Assembly (NCBI RefSeq): GCF_024139115.2
Contig: NC_085140.1
Span: 415,660,283 to 415,724,282 of the forward strand
Length of the DNA stretch: 64,000 nucleotides
Origin: Armigeres subalbatus
Lineage: Eukaryota; Arthropoda; Insecta; Diptera; Culicidae
Reading direction: 5' to 3'
Shown: positions 1 through 12,095 of the stretch, one piece after another
Layout: every line of letters begins with the position of its first letter
Numbering within the stretch: the first letter of the stretch is position 1
The notes under the pieces: model-generated
Databases searched by the model: none
What the model was told of the DNA's origin: nothing
The model's input: only the letters and a program-made list of their open reading frames with translations
Made by a program: the position numbers and the translations under genes

Positions 1-75
1 TTTCGGCCAAGTGGCATTCGACCAAATCGCTTTCGGCCTAATGGGATGCGGCAAAACGACCCTTCCTCGGCAAAA
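1..75. repeat. Fragment of GGCCGAA-type 17-bp repeat
   Basis: The left edge holds several TTCGGCC(A/T)AA words spaced irregularly. They are the same word that forms the regular array at 680-1090. This is probably the outer, decayed part of the foldback element at 405-1090, or a second copy cut by the window edge. Confidence 0.6.
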
Positions 76-404
76 AATCATTTTGCTCAAACAGCGTTTT
101 AAATCAATTTGGGGTCAACTTATTGTTTACACACGCAAGAGTATCCACTGTTAAATGCAACACGTCAATTGAAAGTTTTTAACGAAGGAGAATAAAAGAA
201 AACCTACTATGATTCAACTCAACCATTAGTTTTAGAAGCTGATTTTTGTAAAGGGATCCGTACGGATGTAGAGTCCACATAAGTTTGATGCAGACGTTCT
301 AGGTTTTCCAAATTGTTCTTGAATTCAGATCATTCGGTCTGCAAGGTCAAATACGCCTGGTTTCAAATCATTAAGCCGAAAGTTTTTTTTTAATCTTTAT
401 TTGT

Positions 405-1090
405 GTGTTATTTAGCCGAAAGGGTCGTTTGGCCGAAAGGGTCATTTGGCCGAAAGGGTCATTTGCCCGAATAAGAAATTTGGATGAATGGGTCGTTTGA
501 AAAGTGAGAAATTAGAAGTAAAGAGAGAGACGTCTCAATTCTCATTCCTCATTTTTCACTTCTCACTTTCTACTGCTCACTTTGCGCTCCTCTTTTTTTA
601 CAGTGATAAGTGAGAAATGAGGAATGAGAATTGAGACGTCTCACTTCTTACTCCTAATTTATCACTTTTCAAATGACTTATTCGGCCAAATGTTCTATTC
701 GGCCAAATGACCCTTTCGGCCAAATGACCCTTTCGGCCAAATGACCCTTTCGGCCAAATGACCCTTTCGGCCAAACGACCCTTTCATCAAAATGACCCTT
801 TCGGTCAAACGACCTTTTCGGCCAAATGACCCTTTCGGCCTAATGAACCTTTCGGCCAAATGACCCTTTCGGCAAAATAACCCTTTCGGCCAAATGACCC
901 TTCCGGCCAAAGGACCCTTTCGGCCAGATAACTCATTCGGCCAAAGGATTCTTTCGGCCAGATAACTCATTCGGCCAAACGACCCTTTCGGCCAGATAAC
1001 TCATTCGGCCAATTCGGCCATTCGGTAAAAACATCTTTCGGCCTAATGGCATTCAGTCAAATGGCTTTCGGTCGAATGGGTTTCGGACTT
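405..1090. repeat. Foldback element with arms of 17-bp tandem repeats
   Basis: The left arm (about 410-480) has GGCCGAAAGGGTCATTT units. The right arm (about 680-1090) has about 20 reverse-complement units such as CTTTCGGCCAAATGACC at a 17-bp period. Between them is an inverted pair, roughly 496-565 and 607-675, that matches over about 68 bp at near 90 percent and includes GAGACGTCTC in both arms. A loop of about 40 bp, rich in CTCACTTT words, sits at 566-606. The whole block is therefore one palindrome with a much longer right arm. It has no coding capacity; the 91-codon minus-strand ORF at 695-970 is a by-product of the repeat. Confidence 0.8.
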
Positions 1091-4000
1091 TTCTTACAGC
1101 TTGTCAAAGTTGTCAAAGTTGATCACAGTTTTACGTAGTCCTACGTCACTTTTTCGTTCACCCAATTGGGCTGCACCTTTGAGTTTTTTCTTCCACCATG
1201 TACTGCTTTATCTTTTTTTTTCGAGATCTTCCAGATAAGGTATGAAACATCTGTGGACACCAATGGCCCAAAACTGCTCGGGCTCCTTTTGCCAAAAACT
1301 CAACATACCAAACCTTATTTGTGCCATATCTCGGCGTAACAATTATTGTCTAAAACCAACCAGTCCAGCCCGAAGTTGACTAGCCGCATTGTCACCCTCC
1401 CACCACCGGTCGGTTAAACTCTTACGACCGTCTAATTTCCCTGCGGTGCAGTATAACTCACATTTATTAATCATCTAGCAACAATATCAGCAGCAAATAG
1501 TTCCAGAATCCCTGACCACCAACTTTCGTTCACGGCATTATGGCCAGGCGCAATACAACTCAAAGCGTGTTTCCCATTTCCTAGCTCTGGTCATCCTACC
1601 ACAGTGGGCGAGATGCGACAAATTTCAGTTATCGAATAGGTATCTTTGTCTTGTTCAAATTCAGCGTTTAATAATTTTGATGCCATTTTCATACTATGAT
1701 GATGGTAGCCTTGAAAATCAAAAAAAAAATTTTGAAAAATTATTTATATGGTGTTGTTCTCCAGTGTGCCAGCAGGATGCTGCAGGGTGGAGCACTGCAT
1801 TGGCCGATGAAGTGGATCCCATCTGCTGCTTCTGGCCAAGTTACTGCGGATGTTGAAATACTGTCAGTGGGCGCCACTTCATCCTGCACTTTGTCTAAGT
1901 TGCATCGCACTGCTCTATTACTTATGGACTCATAAGTGAATAAAGTAACGCGCAACCAAGGTAGTTACGTTTGCAGCTAACTATCGTTGAAAGCTTATTA
2001 GACTTTTGTTTACTTATACACCACGATTGAACCGGTTTTGGAGGCAAAGTTTGTGTTAAATAATTAATTGAGTTTTTGCACATACTACATGGCTACACCG
2101 CTCTCTGGACTTTGGCTTTGTCTGCTGTTGAGTTGATGAAACCTAATGGTACTCGGTGTAGTACATGTACATATGTTAGGAAACAGAAGCATAAATAAAC
2201 TCAAACTACGGAAGGCTTACGAAGACCGTTTCTCATTGGGAATTAAAGCTTGCTTCAACACAAGCTTCAATGTGAGCTACTTCTGGCAGATTGATGTTCT
2301 AAGCTAAAAGCATGAGGAGAAACTAACTTCAACCGTCCGATGATGATGGCTTCCATCAATTAATACTAACGGCAAAGCAGTTATGCATTTCCCATGTGGG
2401 GATAACAACTTCTTCCCAAAACTGAACTGTACGAACTTTATCAAACAACAAGACAAAGAAGCTATAGTGCTTTCCAACTAATGTGTTGTGATCTGCCATT
2501 ACAATTTTATGGGTCAGTTAGTGCTCGTTTGCATTATAAATTAATTCCATTTGTAAAGTTATTTATTCTATTGGAATGGTGAATGTTTCTTGACTAGTGT
2601 TAAATTGTATTTGCATTCCGTCACTGTTGGCAACACAAAATAAAAAATGATATTCGAAAATATTATTCTGTATATTTTCGAGGTAGATCAGGAAGATTGA
2701 AAGTTTCTGAACCAGCTTTATTCAAGTCAAACAATTTGAAGTTCATCGCTAAATGAGTTTGTGTGTGCAATAGCTAAAAAAAATATTACCAAATTTTTCA
2801 TGTAATAATTCCTAATCAATTTTCGCGCTTAAATTGTATTCGACACAAGATCATTATTAAATTTGATAAAGATCAGATCATTGCGTACAAAAGCTATGAA
2901 TAAAATAGTGGTTTAAACCAACACGTTCGATGTTGACACGAGAATGACATTACGCAACACGTGACCAGGAAGCGAACTCAGCCCTCTTTAGCATGGTTTT
3001 CTACTTCTACTTCTAAGTAATAGCATTAAATAAATCTCATACTACAGAAATACTATGGTAATCTGCCACCCTAATTTTTTTTACTAAATTGTTCTGCTTC
3101 TAGCAATTGCTTGGAATATATCCTTGGACTATACTTATCGTAAAACTCCATACCAACAGCATTTCCCCCTTTCTTTTGATTCATGCAGGGAAAAATCCTT
3201 CAATGCCAACACATTTCAGTGGCTCAAAAATGTCACTGCTCTTTCAGCAGAAAAAAGTAAAAGCTTTTTTGGCTACCTTCATTGTATCTTACTTCATTTA
3301 TGGATCATCTTTGCAAAACCCGTATAAAAAAATGATACGAACTATTGCAACCTCACCATTTCCATTTGCAGATTGAGTCATTTGTGTTTCGTTTTGCTGT
3401 TAGTGCGAAAAAAAGTCTTCTCATTGATTTCACACATAAGAAGGTCCCATGATTTGCTTTCGCTCATATCTATTTCTATCCTATTCATACTTATGACGGA
3501 ATCATTCCTTGAACTTTCATAAATCAATATACTATCCTGAGTACGGCTTATTCTACGATACGAAATTATGTTTCCGTTTGTTTATAAGCTGCTTACGGAC
3601 ATACCCTTCAAGAGAAACATTATTTTGGAAATGATTCCGAATCTAATCAACTTGAATAATAAAAATTTAGGTTGACGGTTTTGCGTTTCTGGAAATTTGG
3701 CGCTCAATATCACAAAAAGCATATAACTTTTCGTGCACACGTATATCAATATCGACCGAATTCATAGGCCTCTGTTGATTGAAATATAACACACGGCCCA
3801 ACATACTTCCCATCGAAACATCGAATTTTCAGTGGAATGATTGACGGTTCAACTTTGTTGTACCTGAAAGGCAAAACTGTATTGTGTTTAGATTACAATT
3901 GTACTGCTAAATAATTATTACTCTCTTCTCTGACAGCGATACAACCGAACCCCAAAATCAAATATTCATATTTACCAAACTCCCCCTTCCCGTTTCCCAC

Positions 4001-4330
4001 TTTTTTTGTCTACCATCTAAAAACTCATTCGCTGTCAGCAATTCGTATGGCCTCTAAATCAATCCGCAAAACCATTTCCATTTACTAAAATAAACAATCG
4101 CCAACCGTTCTCAACCTGCCGCAGTAGCGCAAAAAGCAATTTTGAAAGAGCACATTTTTTTCGCTACTCAGTTGTTGGAGTTGATCTTTCAACGCTACAA
4201 AATACAGCAAAAATTTCGCCAATTAGGATGAATCGCAGTAATTTTGATTAATAATGCATGCTCGCATAGAAATGAAAACTGGAGGCTTGCAATAATGCTA
4301 TTTGTTTGATTTTACCCGGGATATTTTCTG
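1091..4330. other. No gene seen (AT-rich non-coding DNA)
   Basis: Only short ORFs without recognisable domains occur here. The base composition is AT-rich, with A- and T-runs and no conserved coding pattern. If the Shaw T1 exon lies left of the window, this stretch is Shaw intron. Confidence 0.5.
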
Positions 4331-4337
4331 CGCTATA

Positions 4338-4470
4338 ACGGAAGTTGAGTCAAGTGCGGGACATTGAAGACGGCCTTATTGTTGAAGTCGAAATACGTAT
4401 TTGTAAAGTTACAGTCAAGTGATGAAATTAAATGGAATAGTACTAACTCGTCTTATGACAAGCGGCTACT
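4338..4470. repeat. Dispersed palindromic repeat, copy 1
   Basis: This copy contains GTTGAGTCAAGTGCGGGACA, then GAAGACGGCC, GTCGAAATACGTAT and, further on, AACTCGTCTTATGACAAG. The same blocks recur at 8115-8290 and 58152-58295. Relative to the shared ACTCGTCTTATGACAAG flank, the core is inverted between this copy and the 58-kb copy, as expected if the parent element is palindromic. Exact ends cannot be set from this copy. Confidence 0.65.
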
Positions 4471-5930
4471 AGGAACGCTTGTCTGCAAAGCAAAATACAC
4501 CACTCTACAACTTGAAAAGCGACCAGATCAATGAGTTGTGCTACCGTCATCACATTTCCTTTCCTATTTAACCCTGTGAGCACGCGGTTTCACGTACATG
4601 CGCATGACTCCATTTGGTGCGGGATACTTACTACCGAACTTGCGTGGACACAATGTGCAACTTTAAAACCGCTACGAGGATTTCGGTATTGAAACGGAAT
4701 CAACCAGCCTACACACGTATCGTACCATCCACGGTACCAATAATGTGCGGAAATGAAATCCATAACGAACGGTGAGCCCAGCGGATTTATCTGTCGGCAC
4801 AAATGTAGTCAGATTGTTGCGAGAATAAAAAAAAAAGCTCGTTAGCCTCCAGAGTTCGGCTATGGAATGGAAACAGCAGGGACACCTCCATGAGCAATAA
4901 AAATACAGAAACCATAAATTGTCGTATTTCCACCCACCTAGCGAATTGTAAATCGGAAAGCTGAAAATGATCCCGATTTCCCGTTTTCGAGTAATGACAA
5001 TCATAAGCTTATCGGATATCTGTAAGTTATTTCTTATATCGATTGGAGCGGCAAAGGATACACTTAATTTCTTAGTTAAATAAATAACAATAACATGATG
5101 TTAACAATTTGACGAAATCTATAGTTAAAGCCTATGTTAGTTACATAATTTCGCAAATGGTTCAAGCCCAGATTTTCATTCGAATGTAGTTCAGTTTCCC
5201 GATTCCCGGGATTTGTATATTAGTTTCCAGAATTTCCCAGGAAATGAATGTACTAAAATATTTCGTGATAATTTTCTTTTCTTTTTTTTCTAATTTGGTG
5301 ATAATTGATATTGGGGTGTCAATTTCAATTTTTGACAACATCATCTCGCCATTCCTATATTAAAATTTATAATTAAAAGCATATTCCACTTTTAAAGCAG
5401 ATTACGACCCATATTATTAGGAATTGAAGATGCTACAGAATTATACGGTGCAATGGTGTAATCCTAATATGTGTTGAAGAGATGGCAAACAAAGTAAAAT
5501 TTTTTATATATCATTCATTTATTTAGTAGGTCCAAGCGTCGCTCGTGGGCTTTACGAATTAGTGGAATTAAACATCTAGTGTCTGTAAAATAGCAAGAAA
5601 AAAGTTACTTATTTGTGCAGAGCTACCATTTTTTTGCTGGTTCCCCAGATACAGTGACTGCTTTGCTAAATTTGTCCTATTATTGTCAAAGGTTTTTATT
5701 TTTTTAAGACCTCCGATTCCTAAGTTTCTAAACTCGTACAGACCATATTTTGAAGACTTGTATGTATTTTGAGATATGTCTGAAATATTTAATTTGGATA
5801 TTTCATGTTTTTGTTTTAACTCATGGGTTAAGAACAAGCCTCCTGGAATCCAAAACTAAATGAACTCGCATTTTCAAGGGCACCAAATTTAATACGGAAA
5901 TCACGCACAGCTGTCATTTATATTTTCGTA
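4471..5930. other. No gene seen
   Basis: AT-rich DNA with only short unconvincing ORFs. Around 5508-5560 there is an ATTCATTTATTTAGTAGG motif, also seen near 26340, which could be the antisense 3' end of a LINE. It is too short to assign. Confidence 0.4.
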
Positions 5931-5934
5931 AACA

Positions 5935-6125
5935 AAACGGCTACTCAGTTTTAATTTAGTTAAACGAGTATATTATTTACCCAACTTTTCGACACGGAGA
6001 TTGTGTCTTCTTCAGGGGGAAAATACTGTCAAAAATACCCCCCTGAGCTCCCCAGAATCCCCGTCGAAACGTTGAGTAAATAACATATTCGTTTTACTAA
6101 ATTTAGACTGAGTAGCCGTTTTTTA
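5935..6125. repeat. Short foldback element (about 70-bp arms)
   Basis: The arms at about 5935-6003 and 6056-6125 are inverted copies. Both carry ACGGCTACTCAGT, a TTTAGT(T/A)AAACGA block, a TTATTTAC(C/T)CAAC block and a TTTCGAC word. The loop contains a smaller inverted pair, TTCAGGGGG and CCCCCCTGA. The size and structure fit a non-autonomous foldback element. No clear target duplication was found. Confidence 0.65.
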
Positions 6126-6394
6126 CTAAAATACAAAAGTCTTTTATATTATTCAACCCATGCTTCCGTTTAAAATACGAGTGCATCTAGGAGGCTTGTC
6201 CGTAACAGATCTTGATGGAGATACAGATTTTAAGTCTTTAACTTTTGCAATATGATGCGTTTTAAGTGCTGTTTGGAATTTCAAACAAAGTTTGACTGAA
6301 AAAAAATATTCAATTTGAATAGCGCTCGTCTGAAAGTACTTTTTTTTGCTTTCGTATGGAACAATTTATTATGCTTTGAATACAGTCTACTCTC

Positions 6395-6610
6395 TAAATC
6401 TCGATGTTCCACCATCGGGGGTGACAAGGGGTCAGGGGAGTGAAAATGGGCACCGGCAATCTGGAGCTCATAGAGCAAAATAGTTGAAAAAGATCTCTTA
6501 TATTTTAATCTTCTTGCCCTCAGACATTCAATCTTCAAGCATTCTAAGTAGTTGAAACACATTCACACCCCCGTTTGACCCATTGTCACCCCCGACGACG
6601 GTTCTTTATC
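6395..6610. repeat. Inverted repeat with TCGGGGGTGACAA arms
   Basis: TCGGGGGTGACAAGGGGTCA near 6414 is matched in reverse complement near 6560-6600 (TGACCCATTGTCACCCCCGA). CTCGAT(G/A) words lie outside both arms. This is probably a small decayed MITE. Confidence 0.45.
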
Positions 6611-6754
6611 TCGATATCTCGTACTATGTTGGTGGCTCGCTCGGTCCGTTCGATCTACATATGCATTTGCCTTCTACATCTCGATAACATCCGTTTTTCA
6701 ATATGTATCTATCACGATGTGTTTTGGTCATATTTGGTTCAAAACTTTTAAAAT

Positions 6755-6860
6755 AAGGCCGTTGCAAATATTAAATTTATTTTATGTCCGACAGTTCTTG
6801 GAAAACACGAGGGGGGGGATAAAAAAAAAATAACAAGGAAACAAAAAAAAAGTCCAAAAT
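6755..6860. repeat. G-run repeat of the AAGGCCGTTGCAAATATT family
   Basis: It has AGGCCG, then ATATTAAATTTATTTTATGT, then a run of eight or more G followed by an A-run. The inverted version lies at 12955-13045 (CATAAAATAAATTTAATATT then CGGCCTAAC). Related G-run and CGGCCTAAC words lie at 35075-35300. Confidence 0.5.
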
Positions 6861-7779
6861 GGGAATAATTGCATGAAAAAATTGGAATTTTAATGGAAAA
6901 TGATAGCAAAGAATGTTTAGAGAAATCAAAGAATATGAATATTTGTAATATATTTATGCAGCAATGAACTTAGCACGAACTTTATATAATTTAAAAAATA
7001 CTGGATCTTATTTCCGTAGAAATTTTAGTTTTTCTTTTTGTGAAAGTTTTGCTGATGGACTCTAAACTGTTGAATCCATGACACCAACATTTTTAAACTA
7101 CGGCTAGAATTATAAGCTTTTGTTTAAGTTAAGTATGAAGCTCAAATTGATTGTACTGGGGCAATGATCAGGTGTACTTTTGAAATCAGAGATGTGTTGC
7201 CTAAACATGGATGGTTCGGAATTGCAGACTTCCCGGACTATACGGAATAGATAGGTGAAGTTTGAAGTAGAATCGGTAAAGCACGTAATATCATGCTCAC
7301 ATTCCTAAAATTATTGAAATACCAAGCTACTTGTTAGCGGCATATATACGGCCTCGGATAAACCCGTAGAGAGAATGGCAATGGACGTTGAACTTACTCA
7401 TGCAAGAAATATGCGTGGATCAGCTGCGGGAGCTTTGTATAATCGTAAGGATGCCATTTCGGCTCATGCACGGTGATTGCTGCCTGGGCGCTTCCCAATC
7501 CTTACACGATCTGAGATTTCTTATCAGGTGTCTGGATGCAGATTTTGGTTTATCTTATTCCATGGTACGATACACTGAAAACAACCTTGCTTTTTGAGAG
7601 TTACAGCTCCACTTGTTTTATGAAAAATAAAACATTCTTCCAAACAAGTTCTAAAATAAATCTCTATTACTAAGCTAATTAAAGTTACACAATTCATAGG
7701 CTATACGGCACTTGGATTGGTTTCTTTCTCAGCACTCATGTACATGTGGCATTCATTAAGTTGGATCCAATTCTCACCC
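6861..7779. other. No gene seen
   Basis: AT-rich DNA with short ORFs only. No repeat or domain is recognised. Confidence 0.4.
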
Positions 7780-8105
7780 ACTCTTGTGTTCTGAGCACCT
7801 TTTAGGGTACACGGGGACAACGTTAAGGATCTTCATCCTTAGCTTGAGCCCAAGTCTGATTCCCATCGACTTTGTTTATTTCTCTGTTAGGGTTTCGCTG
7901 CCAGGCGATCCTGGATCTGCCTCTGCTGCGATGTCCTGCCGGATTTCAGCGCTTGCTTGCAGATTTCATCTCTGCTCTTACGTTGTCTGTGGCCGGCCTA
8001 CCCCCATTCACACTGTGGAGTTGCCGTTCATATTGGATCGTCGATGGGGCTCAGTATTCTGGATCCAGTTGTGAACCCACCAGGCCCGAGCTGTAAAACA
8101 TAGAC
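7780..8105 (-). mobile_element. 3' end fragment of RTE-like LINE family B (antisense)
   Basis: This stretch aligns block by block with 38838-39070, the 3' part of the long family B LINE. Shared words include TTCCCATCGACTT or TTCCTGTCGACTT, GATGG(G/A)GCTCAG, and CCACCAGGCCCGA followed by AAAAC(A/G)TAGACAT. On the minus strand it would encode the C-terminal tail of the LINE polyprotein, but it is full of stops. ORFs here on the plus strand are shadows. Confidence 0.7.
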
Positions 8106-8114
8106 ATCGGTGGT

Positions 8115-8290
8115 CTTTGTGGTCGTCTTCAGTGTCTCGTACTTGACTCGACTTGGTCAGTTGTGGTCGAAATACGTATCTGCAAAGATATCGAAAATAA
8201 TTGGTGGGATTAAATGGAGAGTACTTAATTCATTTTAGACGGTTGAATACATTCCACTAAAAGGGCTTAATATATTTTTCCGTGATAGAA
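8115..8290. repeat. Dispersed palindromic repeat, copy 2
   Basis: It holds GTCTTCAGTGTCTCGTACTT and GACTCGAC, followed after a short gap by the opposite-orientation block GTCGAAATACGTATCTG. It ends with ACATTCCACTAAAA as in the 58-kb copy. Both halves of the palindrome are present with a deletion at the centre, which supports a foldback structure for the family. Confidence 0.65.
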
Positions 8291-8329
8291 TAATTCTCAC
8301 ATGATCGTCCGAGGCGGAATTTTTCTATC

Positions 8330-8445
8330 ATCCACAGATTTGTCCTAGCTCCATTCAGGCGTCGTGAAACATCGAAGAGGAAAAGAATATCGCCAATTGT
8401 TGCGGGTTTCCTACCATCGTCGCCCGGGGAGTCTTTTTATTTTTG
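8330..8445 (-). mobile_element. LINE family B fragment (antisense, linker region)
   Basis: CTCCATTCAGGCGTCGTGA, GAATATCGCCA, TTGTTGC and GGGGAGTC match the family B LINE at 40340-40500 in the same order and orientation. It is a second, separate scrap of the family that also left 7780-8105, with the RT-coding part missing between them. Confidence 0.65.
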
Positions 8446-8747
8446 AGTACTTTTGGGCAAATGCGTTAATAAGTAGAGTCCGTCAACGGTTCTTCCTCTA
8501 AGTTGGAATTGGGCGGTACTGCAGACAGGACAGGCGGACATGAGTGAACTTCCTGACTGTGACCGATGAAGAAAGGGTGGCTGCAGCAACCGGAGGTTAT
8601 TGCCTCAATTGCTCTTTGACTTAGACAGCTGAAGTGTTGGTTCAAGAACTTCGAACAGCAGCTTCAAGTCTCAGCCAGTGTTCTTCAAAAACCACCCATC
8701 CGAGGCATACAATTTGAAGTATTGGCTGATGATCACGAAACGCTATA

Positions 8748-8955
8748 TTAAAGCCTGTCCACGTTAAATTTCGGACACTTAGGTACTGTCCAATTGATTT
8801 CTCGCCATTTTTATCAATTTGGGCGTGTTCAAAACATTTGAAAGCAGTGCATAAAGCAGACAGATTCAGCTGTCATGTATGTAAATTGATCGTCTTAGTG
8901 GTCGGTGAAAATTTTCAAAAATTGTCTGATGAAATTTAACGTGGACAGGCTTTAG
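8748..8955. mobile_element. 208-bp MITE flanked by TA
   Basis: The terminal inverted repeats are about 24 bp. The left end reads TTAAAGCCTGTCCACG then TTAAATTTC; the right end is its reverse complement except for the first base. A TA dinucleotide borders each end (8746-8747 and 8956-8957), as in Tc1/mariner-derived MITEs. There is no ORF. The family assignment rests only on the TA and TIR pattern. Confidence 0.75.
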
Positions 8956-8971
8956 TACTATGACGCTCGTT

Positions 8972-9520
8972 TATGCTGAGTGGGTTCAAAGGCCTGACCG
9001 TTTACTTTTTTGCGGCGTCTCACCATCGAAGTCAGCAGGACCAGGTGGTTGAGTGGCAACGGGAACAGCCCCCCAAACTTTGCAGTAGCCGGACGATCGG
9101 AGGATTTAAATATCTTGACAATCACTTTGCAGTAGCCGGACGATCGGAGGATTTAAATATCTTGACATGCTGAGTGGGTTCACAGGCCTGACCGTTTACT
9201 TTTTGGCGGCGTCTCACCATCGAAGTCAGCAGGATCAGGTGGTTGAGTGGCAACGGGAACACTCCCCCAAACTTGGCAGTAGCCGGACGATCGGAGGATT
9301 TAAATATCTTGACAATCTGATATCAGCAGATAGCGAAATTGAGATCGACATGGAACCACGAGCTGGGGATAACTTTGCGAGTTATCGAAATATTTGGAAA
9401 CCCAATCGGATTGATCCACGCAACAAAGTTCGAGTGTACCACTCGATCTTGAAACGTGTTGAGTATATAGGCAAAGATAACGCAGATGATGTTTTAAATT
9501 TACAATTTGGACGACCATTC
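8972..9520 (+). mobile_element. LINE RT C-terminal fragment with internal tandem duplication
   Basis: The + strand translation contains FKYLDNLISADSEIE followed by NFASYRNIWK. This matches the pattern of the post-RT region of RTE-like LINEs, where a YLG block precedes AFASLRNIW. About 195 bp is duplicated in tandem (8972-9166 and from 9167), with a further repeat of about 48 bp (GCAGTAGCCGGACGATCGGA) inside the first copy. Stops and the duplication make it a pseudogene. Confidence 0.65.
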
Positions 9521-10059
9521 AGCTGGATTTCGTGTGCCGAGCAACATAAAAGCCATCAAATACCGATAACAATATGAAGATGTTCGATAACATTTGTGGA
9601 TATGGGTAGGCAACATATTGCAAGGGAGCTTAGACGGAATCTGTAAGCAAGATTCCCCTTAACCCTTTTGTTACCGACAGGGTACCCGGGTACCTTTTTC
9701 GTTTTCAAGTGAAATTTTTTTAGGGTTCTGAACATCGCAGGAAATTGAAACTCCGTGACATCTTCAAACTCGGCAAAATTAAGGTTTGGGTGGTATGAAA
9801 ATGAAAATCCAGTAAGGGGGGGCTTGGGGAGGGGCTTCCGAATATTTTTACCCCTTAACGTACCGACAGGGTACCCGGGTACCCACGTTTTGGTATGACC
9901 ATAACTTCGTCAGTTTTCAACCGATTTCGACGATTCCGTTTGCTATGGATTAAGAAATTCATCCTCTATCCGTTCCATGTCACATAGGACCGATTCGGAT
10001 TACCTGGTTACCGGAGTTCCGGATTTGCTAGACCATGTCTCAAAAATGGAGAAGTTGAT

Positions 10060-11640
10060 CTTATAGAATCCAAATGATGATTTCTTGTACCCTGAGCTAC
10101 CAGTTTCGCAGAAAATTCGAGGATTATGACTTCCCAACGTATTAGGACCACGTGATCATATGGACTTGGAACGGACATCCCGGAATAGGTTCCCGTGGGC
10201 CCTATAGTGGCCGCAAATTCATTCCTGGCAATATGGGTATCAAAATTCTTGAAATTGTTTCGGGAACATGTTTTCCATGTAGTTGAAACCATAGGATGGA
10301 TATGAACCGGAACGGTCATTCTGGAACAGGTTCCCGGAGGGCCTGTAGTGGCCAAAAACTCATTTTGAATAAACCCTAGCAATATGGGTATCAAAATTCT
10401 TGGAATTGTTCCGCAAACATAATTTCCATGTAGTTGAGACCATAGGATAAATATGAACCGGAACGGTCATTCTGGAACAGGTTCCCGGAGGGCCCGTAGT
10501 GGCCAAAAACTCATTTTGAATAAACCCTAGCAATATGGGTATCAAAATTCTTGGAATTGTTCCGAAAACATGTTTTCCATGTAGTTGAGACCATAGGATG
10601 GATATGAACCGGAACGGTCATTCTGGAACAGGTTCCCGGAGGGCCCGTAGTGGCCAAAAACTCATTTTGAATAAACCCTAGCAATATGGGTATCAAAATT
10701 CTTGGAATTGTTCCGCAAACATAATTTCCATGTAGTTGAGACCATAGGATGGATATGAACCGGAACGGTCATTCTGGAACAGGTTCCCGGAGGGCCCGTA
10801 GTGGCCAAAAACTCATTTAGAATAAACCCTGGCAATATGGGTATCAAAATTCTTGGAATTTTTCCGGAGACATATTATTCATGTAGTTCAGACCATAGGA
10901 TGGATATGAACCGGAACAGTCTTTCTATAACAGGTTCCCGGAGGGCCCGTAGGGGCCAAAAACTCATTTAGAATAAACCCTAACAATATGGGTATCAAAA
11001 TTCTTGGAATTGTTCTGGAAACATATTTTCAATGTAGTTAAGCACATAGGATGGATATCAACCGGAACGGTCATTCTGGAATAGGTTAACCGAGGGTCCG
11101 CAGGGGCCAAACACTCATTTAGAATAAACCCTGGCAATATGGGTATCAAAATTTTTGGAATTGTTCCGGAAACATGTTTTTCATGTACTTGAGACCATAG
11201 ATTGGATATGACCCGGAACGGTCATTCTGGAACAGGTTCCCGGAGGGGAGGGCCTAAAGTGATCATTAATTCATTTGGTAGAATCCCTGGCAATATGGGT
11301 ATCAAAATTCTTGGAATTGTTCCGGAAACACGTTTCCATGTAGTTGAGACCATAGGATGGATATCAACCGGAACGGTCATTCTGGAACAAGTTCCCGGAA
11401 GGCCAGCAGGGGCCAAAAACTCATTTAGAATAAACCCTGGCAATATGAGTATCAAAATTCTTGGAATTTTTCCTGAAACATGTTATTCATAAAGTTGAAA
11501 CCATAGGATGGATATCAACCAGAACAGTCATGCTAGAACAATTTCCCGAAAGGCTTTTATTGGCCACAAACTTATTTAGAAGACACCCTGGCATCAAAGT
11601 TCTTGAAATATTTTCGGAAACATGTTTTTCCAAGAAGATG
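10060..11640. repeat. 151-bp tandem repeat array, left arm
   Basis: The marker ACCATAGGATGGATAT or a close variant recurs near 10288, 10439, 10590, 10741, 10892, 11044, 11196, 11350 and 11502, a spacing of 151-154 bp. Units near 10350-10850 are almost identical. Divergence rises toward both ends, which suggests homogenisation of the core by unequal exchange or slippage. Confidence 0.85.
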
Positions 11641-12095
11641 GGACTGATGTTGGGTCATCAGGCTGAATGGCTGTTAGGCCGAATGGTTATTGGGTCCAAT
11701 AAGAAGTGAGGAGTGAATAGTAAGAAGTGAGCAGTGAGAAATTGAAAGTAAAAAGTGAAAAGTGAAATGAGAGAAATGAGAAGAGAGAAGTGAAAAGTTA
11801 CACAGTGTTGTCCCGATTTTGTCACTCCACGATTTTATCTACCTCCGACTTAATCACATTTTCGACCCGATTTCATCACGTTCCGCTTTTGTCACGTTTT
11901 TGACCCATTTTGCATTCATAATTTTTTTTGAAAATTTCAGTCGTTCTTTTTATTTTTGTAAATTATTCAGCAAACACCAATGATACTTACAGCGTCTGTG
12001 GTTCATTATAAATCATTTCTGAGTACCTGTCAAGAATTTTTAAGTCTTTTTGACAAGAAATAACGGGAAAAGAAGAGAGCAAGTGTTTCTTCTAA
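11641..12095. other. Centre of the TTAA element: purine-rich and CCGATTTTGTCA blocks
   Basis: About 11700-11800 is purine-rich with repeated GTGAGAA and AAGTGA words, like the loop of the 405-1090 foldback. It is followed by TTGTCCCGATTTTGTCAC and related words such as GACCCGATTTCATCAC, possibly a further inserted small element. No ORF of note. Confidence 0.5.

Noticed and set aside
680..1090. CRISPR-like array of short regular repeats
   Set aside because: The units are contiguous 17-bp tandem repeats without unique spacers, in a eukaryotic genome and within a palindromic element.
10008..11709. Repeated 61-codon ORFs as a tandem gene family
   Set aside because: They recur every 151 bp because the DNA is a tandem repeat. 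151 is not a multiple of three and each frame terminates in the next unit.
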